A stretch of DNA of 64,000 nucleotides from Eubacteriales bacterium (GTDB lineage: Bacteria; Bacillota; Clostridia; Oscillospirales; Oscillospiraceae): the NCBI GenBank assembly GCA_030533415.1, contig JAUNJE010000008.1, forward strand, positions 16,021-80,020. Reading direction: 5' to 3'. Under the pieces are notes generated by a model. It saw only the letters and a program-made list of their open reading frames with translations. It ran no database searches and was not told the DNA's origin. Position numbers and translations under genes: made by a program. The first letter of the stretch is position 1. Each line of letters starts with the position of its first letter. Shown piece by piece: positions 1 through 9,500 of this stretch.

Positions 1-434
1 GTCTTACCGTAGAGGTCGAAGCCCGCCAGTCCCTGAAGGCTGAAATTGAACTCCCTGGTGCGGATATAGGCCTTATGGGTGCGGCGGTTGATGGTCAGCA
101 GCAGAGCCATGGCGTGCTCCGCCACGGCGTGGGGAGAGTAGGCGGGAACCCGGAATACCCGCAGCTTGTCCCGGCAGGCCCGGATATCCACGTTGTTAAA
201 GCCCGCGCAGCGCAGCACGATGACCTTGATCCCCAATTGATACAGTTTGTCCACAACGGCGGCGTTGACGGTGTCGTTGACGAATACGCAAACGGCGTCA
301 AAGCCGGCGGCCAGGGAGACGGTATCTTCATTCAGATTCGGTTCGAAATACTTGACTTCAATTCCCGCAGGGACAGCATAGCGGTCAAAGCCGGGGATGT
401 CATAGGGTTTTGTATCAAAGAATGCAAGTTTCAT
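1..434 (-). CDS. 2-hydroxyacid dehydrogenase (D-lactate dehydrogenase type), 3' part missing
   Basis: The start and the first 144 codons are present; the rest lies beyond the left edge. The translation begins MKLAFFDTKPYD and continues with a stretch around residues 78-95 (VIVLRCAGFNNVDI) and then VPAYSPHAVAEHAMALLL, which are hallmarks of the catalytic domain of NAD-dependent D-2-hydroxyacid dehydrogenases, particularly the fermentative D-lactate dehydrogenase group. These enzymes reduce pyruvate to D-lactate in the cytoplasm and recycle NADH. The NAD-binding Rossmann domain and the catalytic His/Glu are not in view, so another 2-ketoacid substrate is possible. The start ATG is preceded by AGGAGGAATATAGA and a strong promoter. 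Confidence 0.85.
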   Translation of the reverse strand, partial: MKLAFFDTKPYDIPGFDRYAVPAGIEVKYFEPNLNEDTVSLAAGFDAVCVFVNDTVNAAVVDKLYQLGIKVIVLRCAGFNNVDIRACRDKLRVFRVPAYSPHAVAEHAMALLLTINRRTHKAYIRTREFNFSLQGLAGFDLYGK

Positions 435-463
435 TCTATATTCCTCCTTTTTGTATCGATAAA

Positions 464-492
464 ATTATATCGGAATATTCTGGATTTGTCAA
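464..492 (-). promoter_or_regulatory. Sigma-A-type promoter of the D-LDH-like gene
   Basis: On the minus strand TTGACA (487-492) and TATAAT (464-469) are separated by exactly 17 bp, about 30 bp upstream of the start codon. Confidence 0.85.
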
Positions 493-533
493 TAGCAATT
501 GATAATATTATGTCCCGGAAATGAAAAATAATC

Positions 534-563
534 TTGCGGAAAAGGGGGGAGATGTGGTATAGT
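534..563 (+). promoter_or_regulatory. Probable promoter of the GtrA gene
   Basis: TTGCGG (534-539) and TATAGT (558-563) with an 18-bp spacer lie just upstream of the GGGGAGG ribosome site of the GtrA gene. Confidence 0.55.
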
Positions 564-590
564 GAACAAAACAACCGGGGAGGATCCGTT

Positions 591-1004
591 ATGCTGCAAA
601 AACTGCGCGCTTTGATAGAAAAATACTGGGACGTGGTTACCTATTTGTTTTTTGGTGTTCTGACCACCGTGGTCAATTATCTGGTTTACCTTCCGGTTTA
701 TAATTTGCTGGGGATATCCGCCGCAGTCAGCAATGCCATCGCCTGGGTGGCCGCCGTGGCCTTTGCCTTTCTTACCAACAAGCCCTTTGTGTTCAAAAGC
801 CATGACTGGTCGGCAAGGACCGTTCTTCCGGAATTGGCGAAATTTGTCAGCTGCCGGGTGGCCTCCGGCGCCATGGAGACGGTGATTCTGCTGGTTACCG
901 TGGATATTCTGAACTGGAACGGGAATATCTGGAAGCTGATTACCAGCGTGCTGGTGGTGGTTCTGAACTACGTTGCCAGCAAGCTGCTGGTGTTCAAAAA
1001 ATAA
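591..1004 (+). CDS. GtrA family membrane protein
   Basis: A 137-residue integral membrane protein with four predicted hydrophobic segments. The pattern FFGVLTTVVNYLVYLP near the N-terminus, a central FLTNKPFVFKS and a C-terminal NYVASKLLVFK are typical of the GtrA/DPMS-flippase-like family, which helps move or present lipid-linked sugars for cell-surface glycosylation. The ATG at 591 is chosen because GGGGAGG sits 8 nt upstream; the frame is open further upstream but without a ribosome site. It is a single-gene unit between its own promoter and a hairpin terminator, so no partner glycosyltransferase is visible to define the sugar. Confidence 0.85.
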   Translation: MLQKLRALIEKYWDVVTYLFFGVLTTVVNYLVYLPVYNLLGISAAVSNAIAWVAAVAFAFLTNKPFVFKSHDWSARTVLPELAKFVSCRVASGAMETVILLVTVDILNWNGNIWKLITSVLVVVLNYVASKLLVFKK

Positions 1005-1019
1005 CCATACAATGGAAAA

Positions 1020-1046
1020 CTCCCCTTCGGCAATGCCGAAGGGGAG
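1020..1046. terminator. Bidirectional intrinsic terminator
   Basis: A 12-13 bp perfect stem (CTCCCCTTCGGC with GCCGAAGGGGAG) lies between the GtrA gene and the convergent phosphotransferase gene, with AT-rich runs on both sides. Confidence 0.8.
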
Positions 1047-1063
1047 AATATTATTTTACCGTT

Positions 1064-1813
1064 TTATTGATAATCTACCACATTGACCCAGGAGAGGAGG
1101 AAGTCCCGCTCGCTCTCATTGCTCTTGACCAGCTGTGAGGCGGCCACGATGGGCATCCATTTCTGCACATACTGCATGGCGGTGTCGCTTTTCCGGCAGA
1201 ACAGCTCCAGATACTTTTTGGCGCCCTCCGTGTCTCCTTCCAGGCAGAACAGCAAATAGGTTCTGGCAGCGTCGGCCGAGGCGTTGCCCTGGGTGGCATG
1301 GGACCAGTCCAGGATGTACGGGGTTCCGTCGGAAGTGATGATGATATTGGAGGGGTTAAAGTCCCCGTGGCAGGTCTTGCTGTGCTTGGGCATGCTTTCC
1401 AGCCGGATGTGCAGATCGTAGCGGGTGGTGGCGTCCAGGCCGGAGGCGCTGATCTTGCCGTTCATTTTGTCCTTCAGCTTATTCAGCATGGGGCATGCAG
1501 CGGCGTGCATCTTCAGCTGCAGGTCCACAAGATAGGCAAGGTATTCTTCTTTTCTATCTGGGTTTTCTTCCATCAGCTGCGCCAGGGTCTTGCCCTCAAT
1601 AAATTCCGACACAATGGCCCATTTTCCGTCCACCACGGTTACCCCCAGAAGCTTGGGAATATTCAGCCCTGTCTGCTCGATCCGGGCCTGGTTCAGCGCT
1701 TCGTTCAGAATGTCGGCCTTGGAGAAGGCTTCATCAAAGGCTTTGATGCACTTGTTCCCATCGCGGTAAATGATCTTGTGGGGCCGGGTAGCAATGACGT
1801 TTTCCATGTTCAT
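1064..1813 (-). CDS. Aminoglycoside phosphotransferase (APH) family kinase
   Basis: A 249-residue protein-kinase-fold small-molecule kinase. The catalytic loop CHGDFNPSNII (about residues 148-158) and the metal-binding ILDWSHA (about 168-174) are the Brenner/APH motifs. Families with this fold phosphorylate aminoglycosides, choline, fructosamines or other metabolites, and the substrate cannot be told here. It starts 14 bp downstream of adhE's stop on the same strand, with AGGAGGAATCACCT before its ATG, so it probably rides on the adhE transcript. That location argues for a metabolic or housekeeping role rather than acquired drug resistance. Confidence 0.8.
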   Translation of the reverse strand: MNMENVIATRPHKIIYRDGNKCIKAFDEAFSKADILNEALNQARIEQTGLNIPKLLGVTVVDGKWAIVSEFIEGKTLAQLMEENPDRKEEYLAYLVDLQLKMHAAACPMLNKLKDKMNGKISASGLDATTRYDLHIRLESMPKHSKTCHGDFNPSNIIITSDGTPYILDWSHATQGNASADAARTYLLFCLEGDTEGAKKYLELFCRKSDTAMQYVQKWMPIVAASQLVKSNESERDFLLSWVNVVDYQ

Positions 1814-1826
1814 AGGTGATTCCTCC

Positions 1827-4433
1827 TTAAACGTTCTGGTTGGTTCCGTAGTAAGCGCTCAGATACATCTGCTTGATTTCGCGCATGAGAGGATACCGGG
1901 GATTGGCGCCGGTGCACTGGTCGTCGAAAGCCTGCTCCACCATGTCGTCCAGCCGGGAGAGGAAGTCGGTTTCGTCAATGCCGTAATCCCGGATGGTTTT
2001 CTTGATGCCGACCCGCTCTTTCAGTTCGTCAATAGCCTGGATCAGGCTTTCCAGCTTCTCTTCATCGGTGCTGCCACCCAGCTTCAGGTAGTCGGCGACC
2101 TCGGCATAGCGGGCCAGGGTGTGGGGATGGTCATACTGGGAGAAGGTACCCATCTTGGTGGGAACCTCCGCGGCGTTGAAGCGCAGGACCTCGTCGATCA
2201 TCAGCGCGTTGGCAACACCGTGGGGCAGGTGGTGGAAGGCTCCCAGCTTATGGGCCATGGAGTGGCATACCCCCAGGAAAGCGTTGGCGAAGGCCATACC
2301 GGCCATGCAGGCGGCGTGGGCCATGTTTTCACGGGCCCTGGGATCCTTTGCGCCGTTTTCATAGGCGGAGGGCAGGTTGGCAAAGATCAGCTTCAGGCTC
2401 CTAAGGGCCAGGCCGTCGGTGTAGTCGGTAGCCATAACGGAGGCATAGGCTTCCAGCGCATGGGTAACGGCATCGATGCCCGAGGCGGCAGTCAGCCCCT
2501 TGGGGGCGTTCAGCATCATGTCGGCGTCTACGATGGCCATTTTGGGCAGCAGCTCATAGTCGGCCAGAGGATACTTGACACCGGTCTGCTCGTCGGTGAT
2601 AACGGCAAAGGGCGTCACCTCGGAGCCGGTGCCGGCGGAGGTGGGGATTGCCACGAAATAGGCCTTTTCGCCCATTTTGGGGAAGGTATAGACCCGCTTG
2701 CGGATGTCCGCAAACCGCATGGCCATGTCCAGGAAATCCGCATCGGGATGCTCGTACAGCACCCACATGATCTTGCCGGCGTCCATGGCGGAGCCGCCGC
2801 CGATGGCGAGGATCAGGTCGGGCTGAAAGGCCGCCATCTGTGCCGCACCTTCCCGGGCACAGGCAAGGGTGGGATCGGGGGCCACGTTATAGAAGGTGGT
2901 GTGGGTGATGCCCATGGAATCCAGCTTTTCCTCAATGGGCTTGGTGTAGCCGTTCTGGTAGAGGAATGCGTCGGTTACGATGAATGCCTTCTGATGCGCC
3001 TTCAGCTCGGAAAGCGCAACGGGCAGGCAGCCTTTCTTAAAATAGACCTTTTCAGGCGCGCGGAACCAGAGCATGTTTTCTCTCCTCTCAGCCACGGTTT
3101 TGATGTTCAGCAGGTGCTTGATGCCCACGTTTTCGGAAACGGAGTTGCCGCCCCAGGAGCCGCAGCCCAAAGTCAGGGAGGGGGCCAGCTTAAAATTGTA
3201 CAGGTCGCCGATGCCACCCTGGGCGGAGGGGGTGTTGACCAGAATGCGGCAGGCTTTCATCCGGGCGGAGAAGGCATTCAGCTTTTCCTTGGCGCCGACG
3301 GTATCCAGATAGACGGAAGCGGTGTGGCCGTAGCCGCCGTCCTTGACCAGGGTGTCCGCCTTGTCCATGGCATCTTCAAAGTCAGCGGCCCGGTACATGG
3401 CCAGAACGGGGGACAGCTTCTCGTGGGAAAAGGCCTCGGAAAGGTCGGTGGAGGTCACCTCGCCAATCAAAATCTTGGTGCTTTGGGGAACTTCGACGCC
3501 CGCCAGCGCCGCAATGGTGTGGGCGGATTGCCCTACGATTTTGGCGTTCAGCGCGCCGTTGATGATAATGGTGTCCCGGACCTTCTGAATTTCATCGTCC
3601 TTCAAAACATGGCAGCCACGGTTGATAAATTCTGCCTTGACGGCGTCATAGATGCTGTCCAGCACCACAACGCTCTGCTCGGAAGCGCAGATCATGCCGT
3701 TGTCGAAGGTCTTGGAATGGATGATGGAGGAGACGGCAAGCAGAATGTCGGCGCTGTCGTCGATAACGGCGGGCGTATTGCCGGGACCTACGCCCAGGGC
3801 GGGCTTGCCGGAGGAATAGGCGGCCTTCACCATGCCGGGGCCGCCGGTGGCGAGGATCAGGTCGGCGTCCCGCATGACCTGGTTGGTCAGCTCCAGGGAT
3901 GGCTGGTCGATCCAGGCAATGATATCCTCAGGAGCGCCGGCAGCCACAGCGGCTTCCAATACCACCTTTGCGGCGGCAATGGTGCAGTTCTTTGCCCGGG
4001 GGTGGGGGCTGATGATGATGGCGTTGCGGGTCTTCAGACAAATCAGTGTCTTAAAGATCGCGGTAGAAGTGGGATTGGTGGTGGGAATCACGGCGGCAAT
4101 GACACCGATTGGCTCGGCAATGCGCCGGATACCGTAGGCGGTATCCTCTTCGATGACGCCGCAGGTTTTGGCATCCTTATAGGCGTTGTAAATATATTCG
4201 GCGGCATAGTGGTTTTTGATCACCTTGTCCTCGACGACGCCCATGCCGGTTTCGGCGACGGCCTGCTTGGCGAGGGGAATCCGCATTTTATTGGCGGCGG
4301 TAGCGGCGGCCAGGAAAATCTTGTCGACCTGCTCCTGAGAGTAGGCTGCGAATTTTTCCTGGGCATGCCGGCAGCGTTCCAGGGCGCTTGCCAGTTCCTG
4401 CGTGTTCGTCACGGGCGCGTAATTTGTTTCCAT
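1827..4433 (-). CDS. adhE: Bifunctional acetaldehyde-CoA/alcohol dehydrogenase AdhE
   Basis: An 868-residue fusion, the usual AdhE length. Residues about 1-440 are a CoA-acylating aldehyde dehydrogenase with catalytic Cys in FDNGMICASEQSVV; residues about 450-868 are an iron-dependent alcohol dehydrogenase with the nucleotide motif AIGGGSAMDAGKI and iron-ligand histidines in DAVTHALEAY and CHSMAHKLGAFHHLPHG. It converts acetyl-CoA through acetaldehyde to ethanol, consuming two NADH, and in relatives assembles into spirosomes. It is the first gene of a two-gene unit with the downstream APH-type kinase. A consensus promoter lies about 60 bp upstream, and the 5' untranslated region carries an inverted repeat that could be a redox-responsive operator. 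Confidence 0.97.
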   Translation of the reverse strand: METNYAPVTNTQELASALERCRHAQEKFAAYSQEQVDKIFLAAATAANKMRIPLAKQAVAETGMGVVEDKVIKNHYAAEYIYNAYKDAKTCGVIEEDTAYGIRRIAEPIGVIAAVIPTTNPTSTAIFKTLICLKTRNAIIISPHPRAKNCTIAAAKVVLEAAVAAGAPEDIIAWIDQPSLELTNQVMRDADLILATGGPGMVKAAYSSGKPALGVGPGNTPAVIDDSADILLAVSSIIHSKTFDNGMICASEQSVVVLDSIYDAVKAEFINRGCHVLKDDEIQKVRDTIIINGALNAKIVGQSAHTIAALAGVEVPQSTKILIGEVTSTDLSEAFSHEKLSPVLAMYRAADFEDAMDKADTLVKDGGYGHTASVYLDTVGAKEKLNAFSARMKACRILVNTPSAQGGIGDLYNFKLAPSLTLGCGSWGGNSVSENVGIKHLLNIKTVAERRENMLWFRAPEKVYFKKGCLPVALSELKAHQKAFIVTDAFLYQNGYTKPIEEKLDSMGITHTTFYNVAPDPTLACAREGAAQMAAFQPDLILAIGGGSAMDAGKIMWVLYEHPDADFLDMAMRFADIRKRVYTFPKMGEKAYFVAIPTSAGTGSEVTPFAVITDEQTGVKYPLADYELLPKMAIVDADMMLNAPKGLTAASGIDAVTHALEAYASVMATDYTDGLALRSLKLIFANLPSAYENGAKDPRARENMAHAACMAGMAFANAFLGVCHSMAHKLGAFHHLPHGVANALMIDEVLRFNAAEVPTKMGTFSQYDHPHTLARYAEVADYLKLGGSTDEEKLESLIQAIDELKERVGIKKTIRDYGIDETDFLSRLDDMVEQAFDDQCTGANPRYPLMREIKQMYLSAYYGTNQNV

Positions 4434-4462
4434 GAAAATCGACCTTTCTGATAATGGATTTA

Positions 4463-4496
4463 ATCAGTAAAAAGATACCGATAAATTACTACTGAT
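4463..4496 (-). promoter_or_regulatory. Inverted repeat in the adhE 5' untranslated region
   Basis: ATCAGTA (4463-4469) and TACTGAT (4490-4496) are exact inverted copies with 20 bp between them, and a further CTGAT at 4448-4452 can pair with 4463-4467. They lie just downstream of the adhE transcription start, where a repressor or an mRNA hairpin could act. It does not match the Rex consensus. Confidence 0.35.
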
Positions 4497-4525
4497 ATAA
4501 TAGCGCTTTGTTTGGGAAATGTCAA
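4497..4525 (-). promoter_or_regulatory. Sigma-A-type promoter of adhE
   Basis: On the minus strand TTGACA (4520-4525) and TATTAT (4497-4502) are separated by 17 bp. Confidence 0.85.
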
Positions 4526-4612
4526 TACCAAATATTTGAAATGTGATATTACAGAAAAGATATGCCGGAGGAGCGCTGGGAAATCCCAGGGCCTTTTCTG
4601 AACACAAGGCCC

Positions 4613-4641
4613 TTGACAGAAGGAAAAATTTGCAATACTAT
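4613..4641 (+). promoter_or_regulatory. Strong promoter upstream of the candidate structured RNA
   Basis: TTGACA (4613-4618), a 17-bp spacer and TACTAT (4636-4641). Just upstream lie an inverted repeat GGGCCTT/AAGGCCC (4589-4595, 4606-4612) and a CTGGGA/TCCCAG hairpin (4575-4588), which could bind a regulator or act as a weak insulator from adhE. Confidence 0.75.
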
Positions 4642-4653
4642 AAGACATAGCGA

Positions 4654-4862
4654 TATGGTGGACAAAAGCGGGGAACCACAATGGCAGCATATGCGGCAGA
4701 ATTTTGTTGTGGAAGTAAGGCGGATAGCCTTTCTTTCTTTGCTTGCTAGTTAGCTGCGGCTAATCGCTGGGCCTGTCTATGGAGCAATGAACATGGCTCG
4801 GGGGATGCCATGGAAAAGGTAACGTCCCGGGCATTGCGGCAGGGATTTGCCCGTAACACCAT
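4654..4862 (+). ncRNA. Candidate structured RNA of about 210 nt (unassigned family)
   Basis: This stretch begins about 6-12 nt after the expected start of a consensus promoter, has no convincing gene, and folds by eye into nested helices. A closing helix pairs ATGGTG (4654-4659) with CACCAT (4857-4862). Inside it, CCACAA (4676-4681) pairs with TTGTGG (4707-4712), TTAGC pairs with GCTAA around a TGCG loop (4750-4763), GAGC pairs with GCTC near 4782-4800, and CGGGCA (4828-4833) pairs with TGCCCG (4848-4853). Size, own promoter and compact multi-helix layout resemble independent clostridial RNAs such as the raiA or 6S classes, but I cannot assign it. It could alternatively be a long leader or riboswitch of the downstream membrane gene, since no terminator follows. 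Confidence 0.5.
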
Positions 4863-4909
4863 GAGATTTTATACTGATATTCCATTAAAAAGTATTAGGA
4901 GAAAGAACT

Positions 4910-4972
4910 ATGAGCAGACACGAAAGCGTATCCGGGAATGAAATTTGGATGGAGGTGCTGAAAATATGGTAA
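4910..4972 (+). CDS. 20-residue upstream ORF, translationally coupled
   Basis: AGGAGAAAG precedes an ATG at 4910 and a 20-codon frame (MSRHESVSGNEIWMEVLKIW) whose stop TAA overlaps the start region of the following membrane-protein gene (its ATG is at 4966). It may be a leader peptide that carries ribosomes to the next start. No family is recognised and the peptide may have no function of its own. Confidence 0.4.
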   Translation: MSRHESVSGNEIWMEVLKIW

Positions 4973-5694
4973 AACATGAGAATCAGGAGCGAATCCTGGC
5001 GCAGATGGATAACAGGCGAAAGATGCTGGCGGCCCTTCTGTGCGGGATCCTGGGGTGCGTTTGCTTTGGGGCAGGGGACTGGCTGATGATTTACGGCGAC
5101 ACCACCTATGGGGGGACGCTGTCCTGGCTGACGGAGGGGGGTTCGCGGATTCCGGCCTGGAGAAATACGCTTGCCATGGCCCTTGCGTTTCCGGGGATCC
5201 TTTTCTATGGAATTGCCTTGTTTGCCGCGGCACAGTTTCTGAGGAAGGAGAAGAAGCGGAAGATCTACCGCTGCCTGACAATATTCAGCCTGACGCCCTG
5301 GCTGTGTCTGCACTTGTTCTATATCATGATTCTGTATCTTTTTGCCTGGCTCAGCGGCAACGGCTATCAGCCCGCGGCCCTTCCGGCGTCGGAGGCGCTG
5401 TTCCGTCACCTAGCCTGGGTGGTCCCGGTCAGTGAGCTGATTATGCTGCCGCCCTATGTCTACTGGTTCTTCCTGCTGGCCGGGGGAAAAAGCGTATTTC
5501 CCAGAGCCATGGCCTTCTCCAACCCGCTGGTCTATTATGGCGTGCTGAAGCTGCTTACCGCCCTGATGCCGGAGGGTGCCTTCCGCCTGGCGTTTACCAA
5601 TGGGCTGATGAGTGAGAGCATGGCCCTATGGTTTGGCAGCCTGATTTTGTGGAATGCGTTGAAAAACAGGGAAAAACGGAATGGAGGGGCCTAA
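4966..5694 (+). CDS. Uncharacterised polytopic membrane protein
   Basis: A 242-residue protein with about six hydrophobic helices (for example around residues 19-42, 67-92, 105-130 and 150-175) and a charged, cytoplasmic-looking C-terminus ending KNREKRNGGA. DUF6796-like proteins have a similar layout, but I do not recognise a motif that fixes a function. The ATG at 4966 is chosen because GGAGG lies at 4951-4955 and because it overlaps the preceding 20-codon ORF; the frame is open a few codons upstream. It is the only sizeable gene downstream of the candidate structured RNA and strong promoter, so its expression may depend on that leader. Confidence 0.65.
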   Translation: MVKHENQERILAQMDNRRKMLAALLCGILGCVCFGAGDWLMIYGDTTYGGTLSWLTEGGSRIPAWRNTLAMALAFPGILFYGIALFAAAQFLRKEKKRKIYRCLTIFSLTPWLCLHLFYIMILYLFAWLSGNGYQPAALPASEALFRHLAWVVPVSELIMLPPYVYWFFLLAGGKSVFPRAMAFSNPLVYYGVLKLLTALMPEGAFRLAFTNGLMSESMALWFGSLILWNALKNREKRNGGA

Positions 5695-5815
5695 CGATTC
5701 AATCAAGAAACCGTATTATCATGCGCTTTTCATAGATTCCCGATTCGCATCCGAAGGGCGGATAACCCTTAACAGGAAATTCACAAAATGTTTCGACACT
5801 TGGCTTGTTTTGTGG

Positions 5816-5821
5816 TATGAT
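5816..5821 (+). promoter_or_regulatory. Probable extended -10 of the ABC operon
   Basis: TGGTATGAT ends at 5821, with a weak -35 TTCGAC at 5792-5797 and an 18-bp spacer. The GGGGTGAG ribosome site of the ATPase gene follows. Confidence 0.4.
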
Positions 5822-5852
5822 ATATGAAATAGGACGTTTTCGGGGTGAGAAA

Positions 5853-6554
5853 ATGGCATTCGTGGAATTTCAAAACGTGGGAAAAACCTACCGCATGGGA
5901 GAGGTGGAAATCAACGCCCTTCACGATGCTTCTTTCGAAGTGGAAAAAGGGGAGCTGGTGGTCATTGTTGGTCCCTCCGGGGCGGGAAAAACCACACTGC
6001 TGAACATTCTCGGCGGAATGGACACCCTTTCCTCAGGAAAGGTGCTGCTGGATGGCAGGGAAATTTCCGCCATGAACAAAAAGCAGCTGACGGAATACCG
6101 CCGCCATGATGTGGGCTTTGTATTCCAGTTTTACAACCTGATCGGCAACCTGACCGCGCTGGAAAATGTGGAGCTTGCCAATCAGATATGCAAAGAGCCG
6201 CTGGATGCCCGGGAGATTCTGAAGGAAGTGGGACTGGAGGACCGGATGAAAAATTTCCCCAGCCAGCTTTCCGGCGGGGAGCAGCAGCGGGTGGCCATTG
6301 CCCGGGCCTTGGCGAAGAATCCGAAGCTTCTTTTGTGCGACGAGCCTACCGGTGCCCTGGATTACCAGACTGGCAAGGCGATTTTGCAGCTTTTGCAGGA
6401 TACAGGGCGTAAAACCGGAATGACCGTCATCATTATCACCCACAACGGCGCCCTGACCTCCATGGCGGACCGGGTGATCCGGGTGAAGAACGGCACGGTT
6501 GCCTCAGTGGTGCTGAATGAACATCCACAGGACATTGCGGAGATCGAATGGTAA
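5853..6554 (+). CDS. ABC transporter ATP-binding protein (MacB/LolD/FtsE class)
   Basis: A 233-residue ATPase: Walker [10 protein letters not shown] (about residues 41-49), signature [15 protein letters not shown] (about 140-154) and Walker [13 protein letters not shown] (about 160-171). The PTGALD ending and overall length are typical of ATPases that drive FtsX-fold mechanotransmission permeases. The start at 5853 is chosen from the GGGGTGAG ribosome site; upstream in-frame codons overlap the promoter. Its stop overlaps the start of the permease gene, so the two are translated together. Confidence 0.92.
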   Translation: MAFVEFQNVGKTYRMGEVEINALHDASFEVEKGELVVIVGPSGAGKTTLLNILGGMDTLSSGKVLLDGREISAMNKKQLTEYRRHDVGFVFQFYNLIGNLTALENVELANQICKEPLDAREILKEVGLEDRMKNFPSQLSGGEQQRVAIARALAKNPKLLLCDEPTGALDYQTGKAILQLLQDTGRKTGMTVIIITHNGALTSMADRVIRVKNGTVASVVLNEHPQDIAEIEW

Positions 6555-9500
6555 TGAAACGAAACGCCATGCGCAAGAATCTGCGCCAATCGATTTTCCG
6601 GTCCTTTGGACGCTATATTGCCATTGTAGCCATTATCGCCCTGGGAGCGGGACTGTTTACCGGACTGCTGCTGACAAAGGCGGATATGGTGGCCACGGGA
6701 CAGGTGTTTACCGACCAGCAGAATATGTTTGACCTGCGGCTGGTGTGCAGCTATGGCTGGACACAGGAATATGTGGAAACCTTTGCCCGGATGGAGGGGG
6801 TCCAGGATGCGGAGGGCCTGATCTATCTGGATCTGATTGCCCGGACCGGGGAGAATGCGGACGACGCTGTATACCGGTTTTACTCCCTTCCGGAAACCGT
6901 GAACCAGGTGGCGCTGCGGGGAGGACGGATGCCCCAGGCGGCGGATGAATGCCTGGCGGACGGCCTGCACGGAGGTGAAAATGTCCTGGGGAAAACCGTT
7001 GTCATCTCTGAAAATAATGACCAGGATTCTCTGGATGCGGTGCGTTATAAGCGCTTTACCATTGTGGGCTATGTGGCGTCTCCGCTCTACATGGATATGA
7101 ACCGGGGCACCACGACTGTCGGCAGCGGCAGCCTGACAAATTACTATTACATACCAGCGCAGGCCTTTGATGTGGACTACTATACGGAGATCCACATCAC
7201 CATCCCCGGCGATTACGAAATCTATACGGAGGAATACAATGACGCGCTGGATGCCGCGGCGGATGCCATCAAACCGGAAGCGGAACGGCTCTCCCAGGCC
7301 AGGTACCAGGACATCAGGGACGAAGCCGAAGAAGCGTATCAGGACGGGTATCAGGAATATCTGGACGGTGTAAAGGAATTTGAGGAGGGCAAAGCGGAAG
7401 CGGAGCAGGAGCTGGCGGACGCCTACCAGGAACTGCTGGATGGCGAGCAGGAGCTGAAGGACAACCGAAAAAAACTGGTGGATGGGGGGAACCAGATCCA
7501 GGAGGGCCGGGAGGCGCTGGAAGAAGCATCCGAACAGCTGGAACAGTCCAAACAGGAGCTTGCGGCGGCCAAAGCGGCGGCGCAGGCCCAGTTCGACGGT
7601 GCGGAGCAGGAATTGGACGCCCAATATGCCCAGCTAAAGCCGGCCTATGACCTGGCTGCGGCGGCCGTGGAGCAGGCCCAAGCCTATGTGGCTCAGCTGG
7701 GTGAGGCCATTCAGGCGGATCAGACAGCCGCCAATATCGCGGCGCTGGAGGCGGATATTTCCGCGAAGGAAGCGGAACTGGCACAGGCATACGCAGAATT
7801 GGAAGGGGAAACATCCGAAGACGCACAAAATGCGCTCCAGCAGAAAATTGACGGCCTGGAGTCTGAGATTCGGTCGCTTTCCGCTGAGCTTTTGATAGAA
7901 AACACGAAATACGCGCCTTATGCCGCCGCACTGGCGGAACTGAATGCCATAAAGGAGCAGTGTCAGCCTGCCATTGACGGGATGAATGCGGTTCAGGCCG
8001 GTTATCAGGAACTGGAAGCCCAGAAGTCCGCGGCGCAGGCGCAGTTCGCCGAAGCTGAGACACAGATTGCCGAAGGGGAAGCCCAGATTGCCCAGGGCCG
8101 GAAGGAGCTGGACGACGCTTACGACCAGCTGATGGTCAGCTGGGGCCTTTTCCATAAAGGGGAGCAGGAGCTGGCAGACGGCTGGGAGGAATACGAAAAG
8201 GGCAAGCTGGAAGCAGAGCAGGAAATCGCTGACGCGGAGGCGGAACTGGAGGATGCCAGGCAGGAGCTGGCCGAGGCCCGGGCGGACATCGACGCCATGG
8301 AGGAGCCGGACCTGTATATCCTGGACAGAACCAGCAATGTAGGCTATTACAATGTGGACAACAACTCAGACATTGTGGCGGGAGTATCCCGGGTGTTCCC
8401 GGTTTTTTTCCTGCTGGTGGCATCACTGGTGTGCATTACCACCATGACCCGGATGATCGATGAGGAGCGTACCCAGATCGGTACGCTGAAGGCCCTGGGC
8501 TATAGCAACGCCGCCATCATCGGCAAGTATCTGGTTTATTCCGGCAGCGGAGCGCTGCTGGGCTGCGGGGTTGGCATCTGGGTGGGCAGTGTGGTTTTTC
8601 CGCAGATTATCTGGAATGCCTACTGTATCATGCTGTATATCCAGCCGAAAATTGTGCTGACCGTGGATTGGCCGCTGTGCATTGCGGTGGTGCTGGTTTA
8701 TACTGCCGTACTGCTGTTTGTCACCTGGTACTGTTGCCGCAAAGCACTGCAGGAGGAACCGGCGGAGCTGATCCGTCCCAAAGCCCCGGAGGCGGGGAAG
8801 AAGGTGCTACTGGAATATCTGCCCTTCTGGAATAAGATTAGCTTCCTGAACAAGGTGACCATCCGCAACATATTCCGCTACCGCCAGCGGCTGGCCATGA
8901 TGCTGGTGGGCATCGGCGGCTGCACTGCGTTGCTGCTGACGGGCTTTGGCCTGCGGGATTCCATTGTGAATGTAGCGGATTACCAGTTTGAGGAGGTTAC
9001 GCTTTATGATATGGAGGTCTACTTCCGCAACGGTGTCACGCGGGAGGGCAGGGCGGCGTTCCAAAACAGGATAGAGGACATGGTGCAGGACATCATGTTC
9101 TGCCACCAGAGCAGTGTGGAACTGGATTATGGCAATCAGGTAAAGGAAATCTATATGATTGCCGCCGATGATCAACTGACGGAATTTATGGACCTGCATT
9201 CCGGCAGTGAATCCGTTCCCATGCCGGGCAGAAATGAGGTCGTGCTTTCCGTCGGCGTGGCGGAGGCCATGGGGATCCGTGTGGGGGATACCGTTGTTTT
9301 GCGGAATGGGGATTTGCAGCAGCTGGAGCTGACGGTTTGCGGCATCTTTGATAATCATGTCTACAACTATTCCATTGTCGCCCCTGAAACCCTGGAGGCC
9401 CAGTGGGGGCAACTGCCCGAGCAGCAAATGGCCTATGTGAAGGTCAGGGAAGGGCAGGATGTCCACAGCCTTGGCGCGGTGATTTCCGACATGAACAATG

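Noticed and set aside
1770-4451. An 893-codon plus-strand open frame opposite adhE
   Set aside because: It is an antisense shadow of adhE: the opposite strand encodes a complete AdhE with all motifs, and the plus frame is low-complexity Gly/His/Val-rich with no ribosome site.
4440-4510. A Rex-binding site at adhE
   Set aside because: The inverted repeats present do not match TTGTTAANNNNTTAACAA closely enough.
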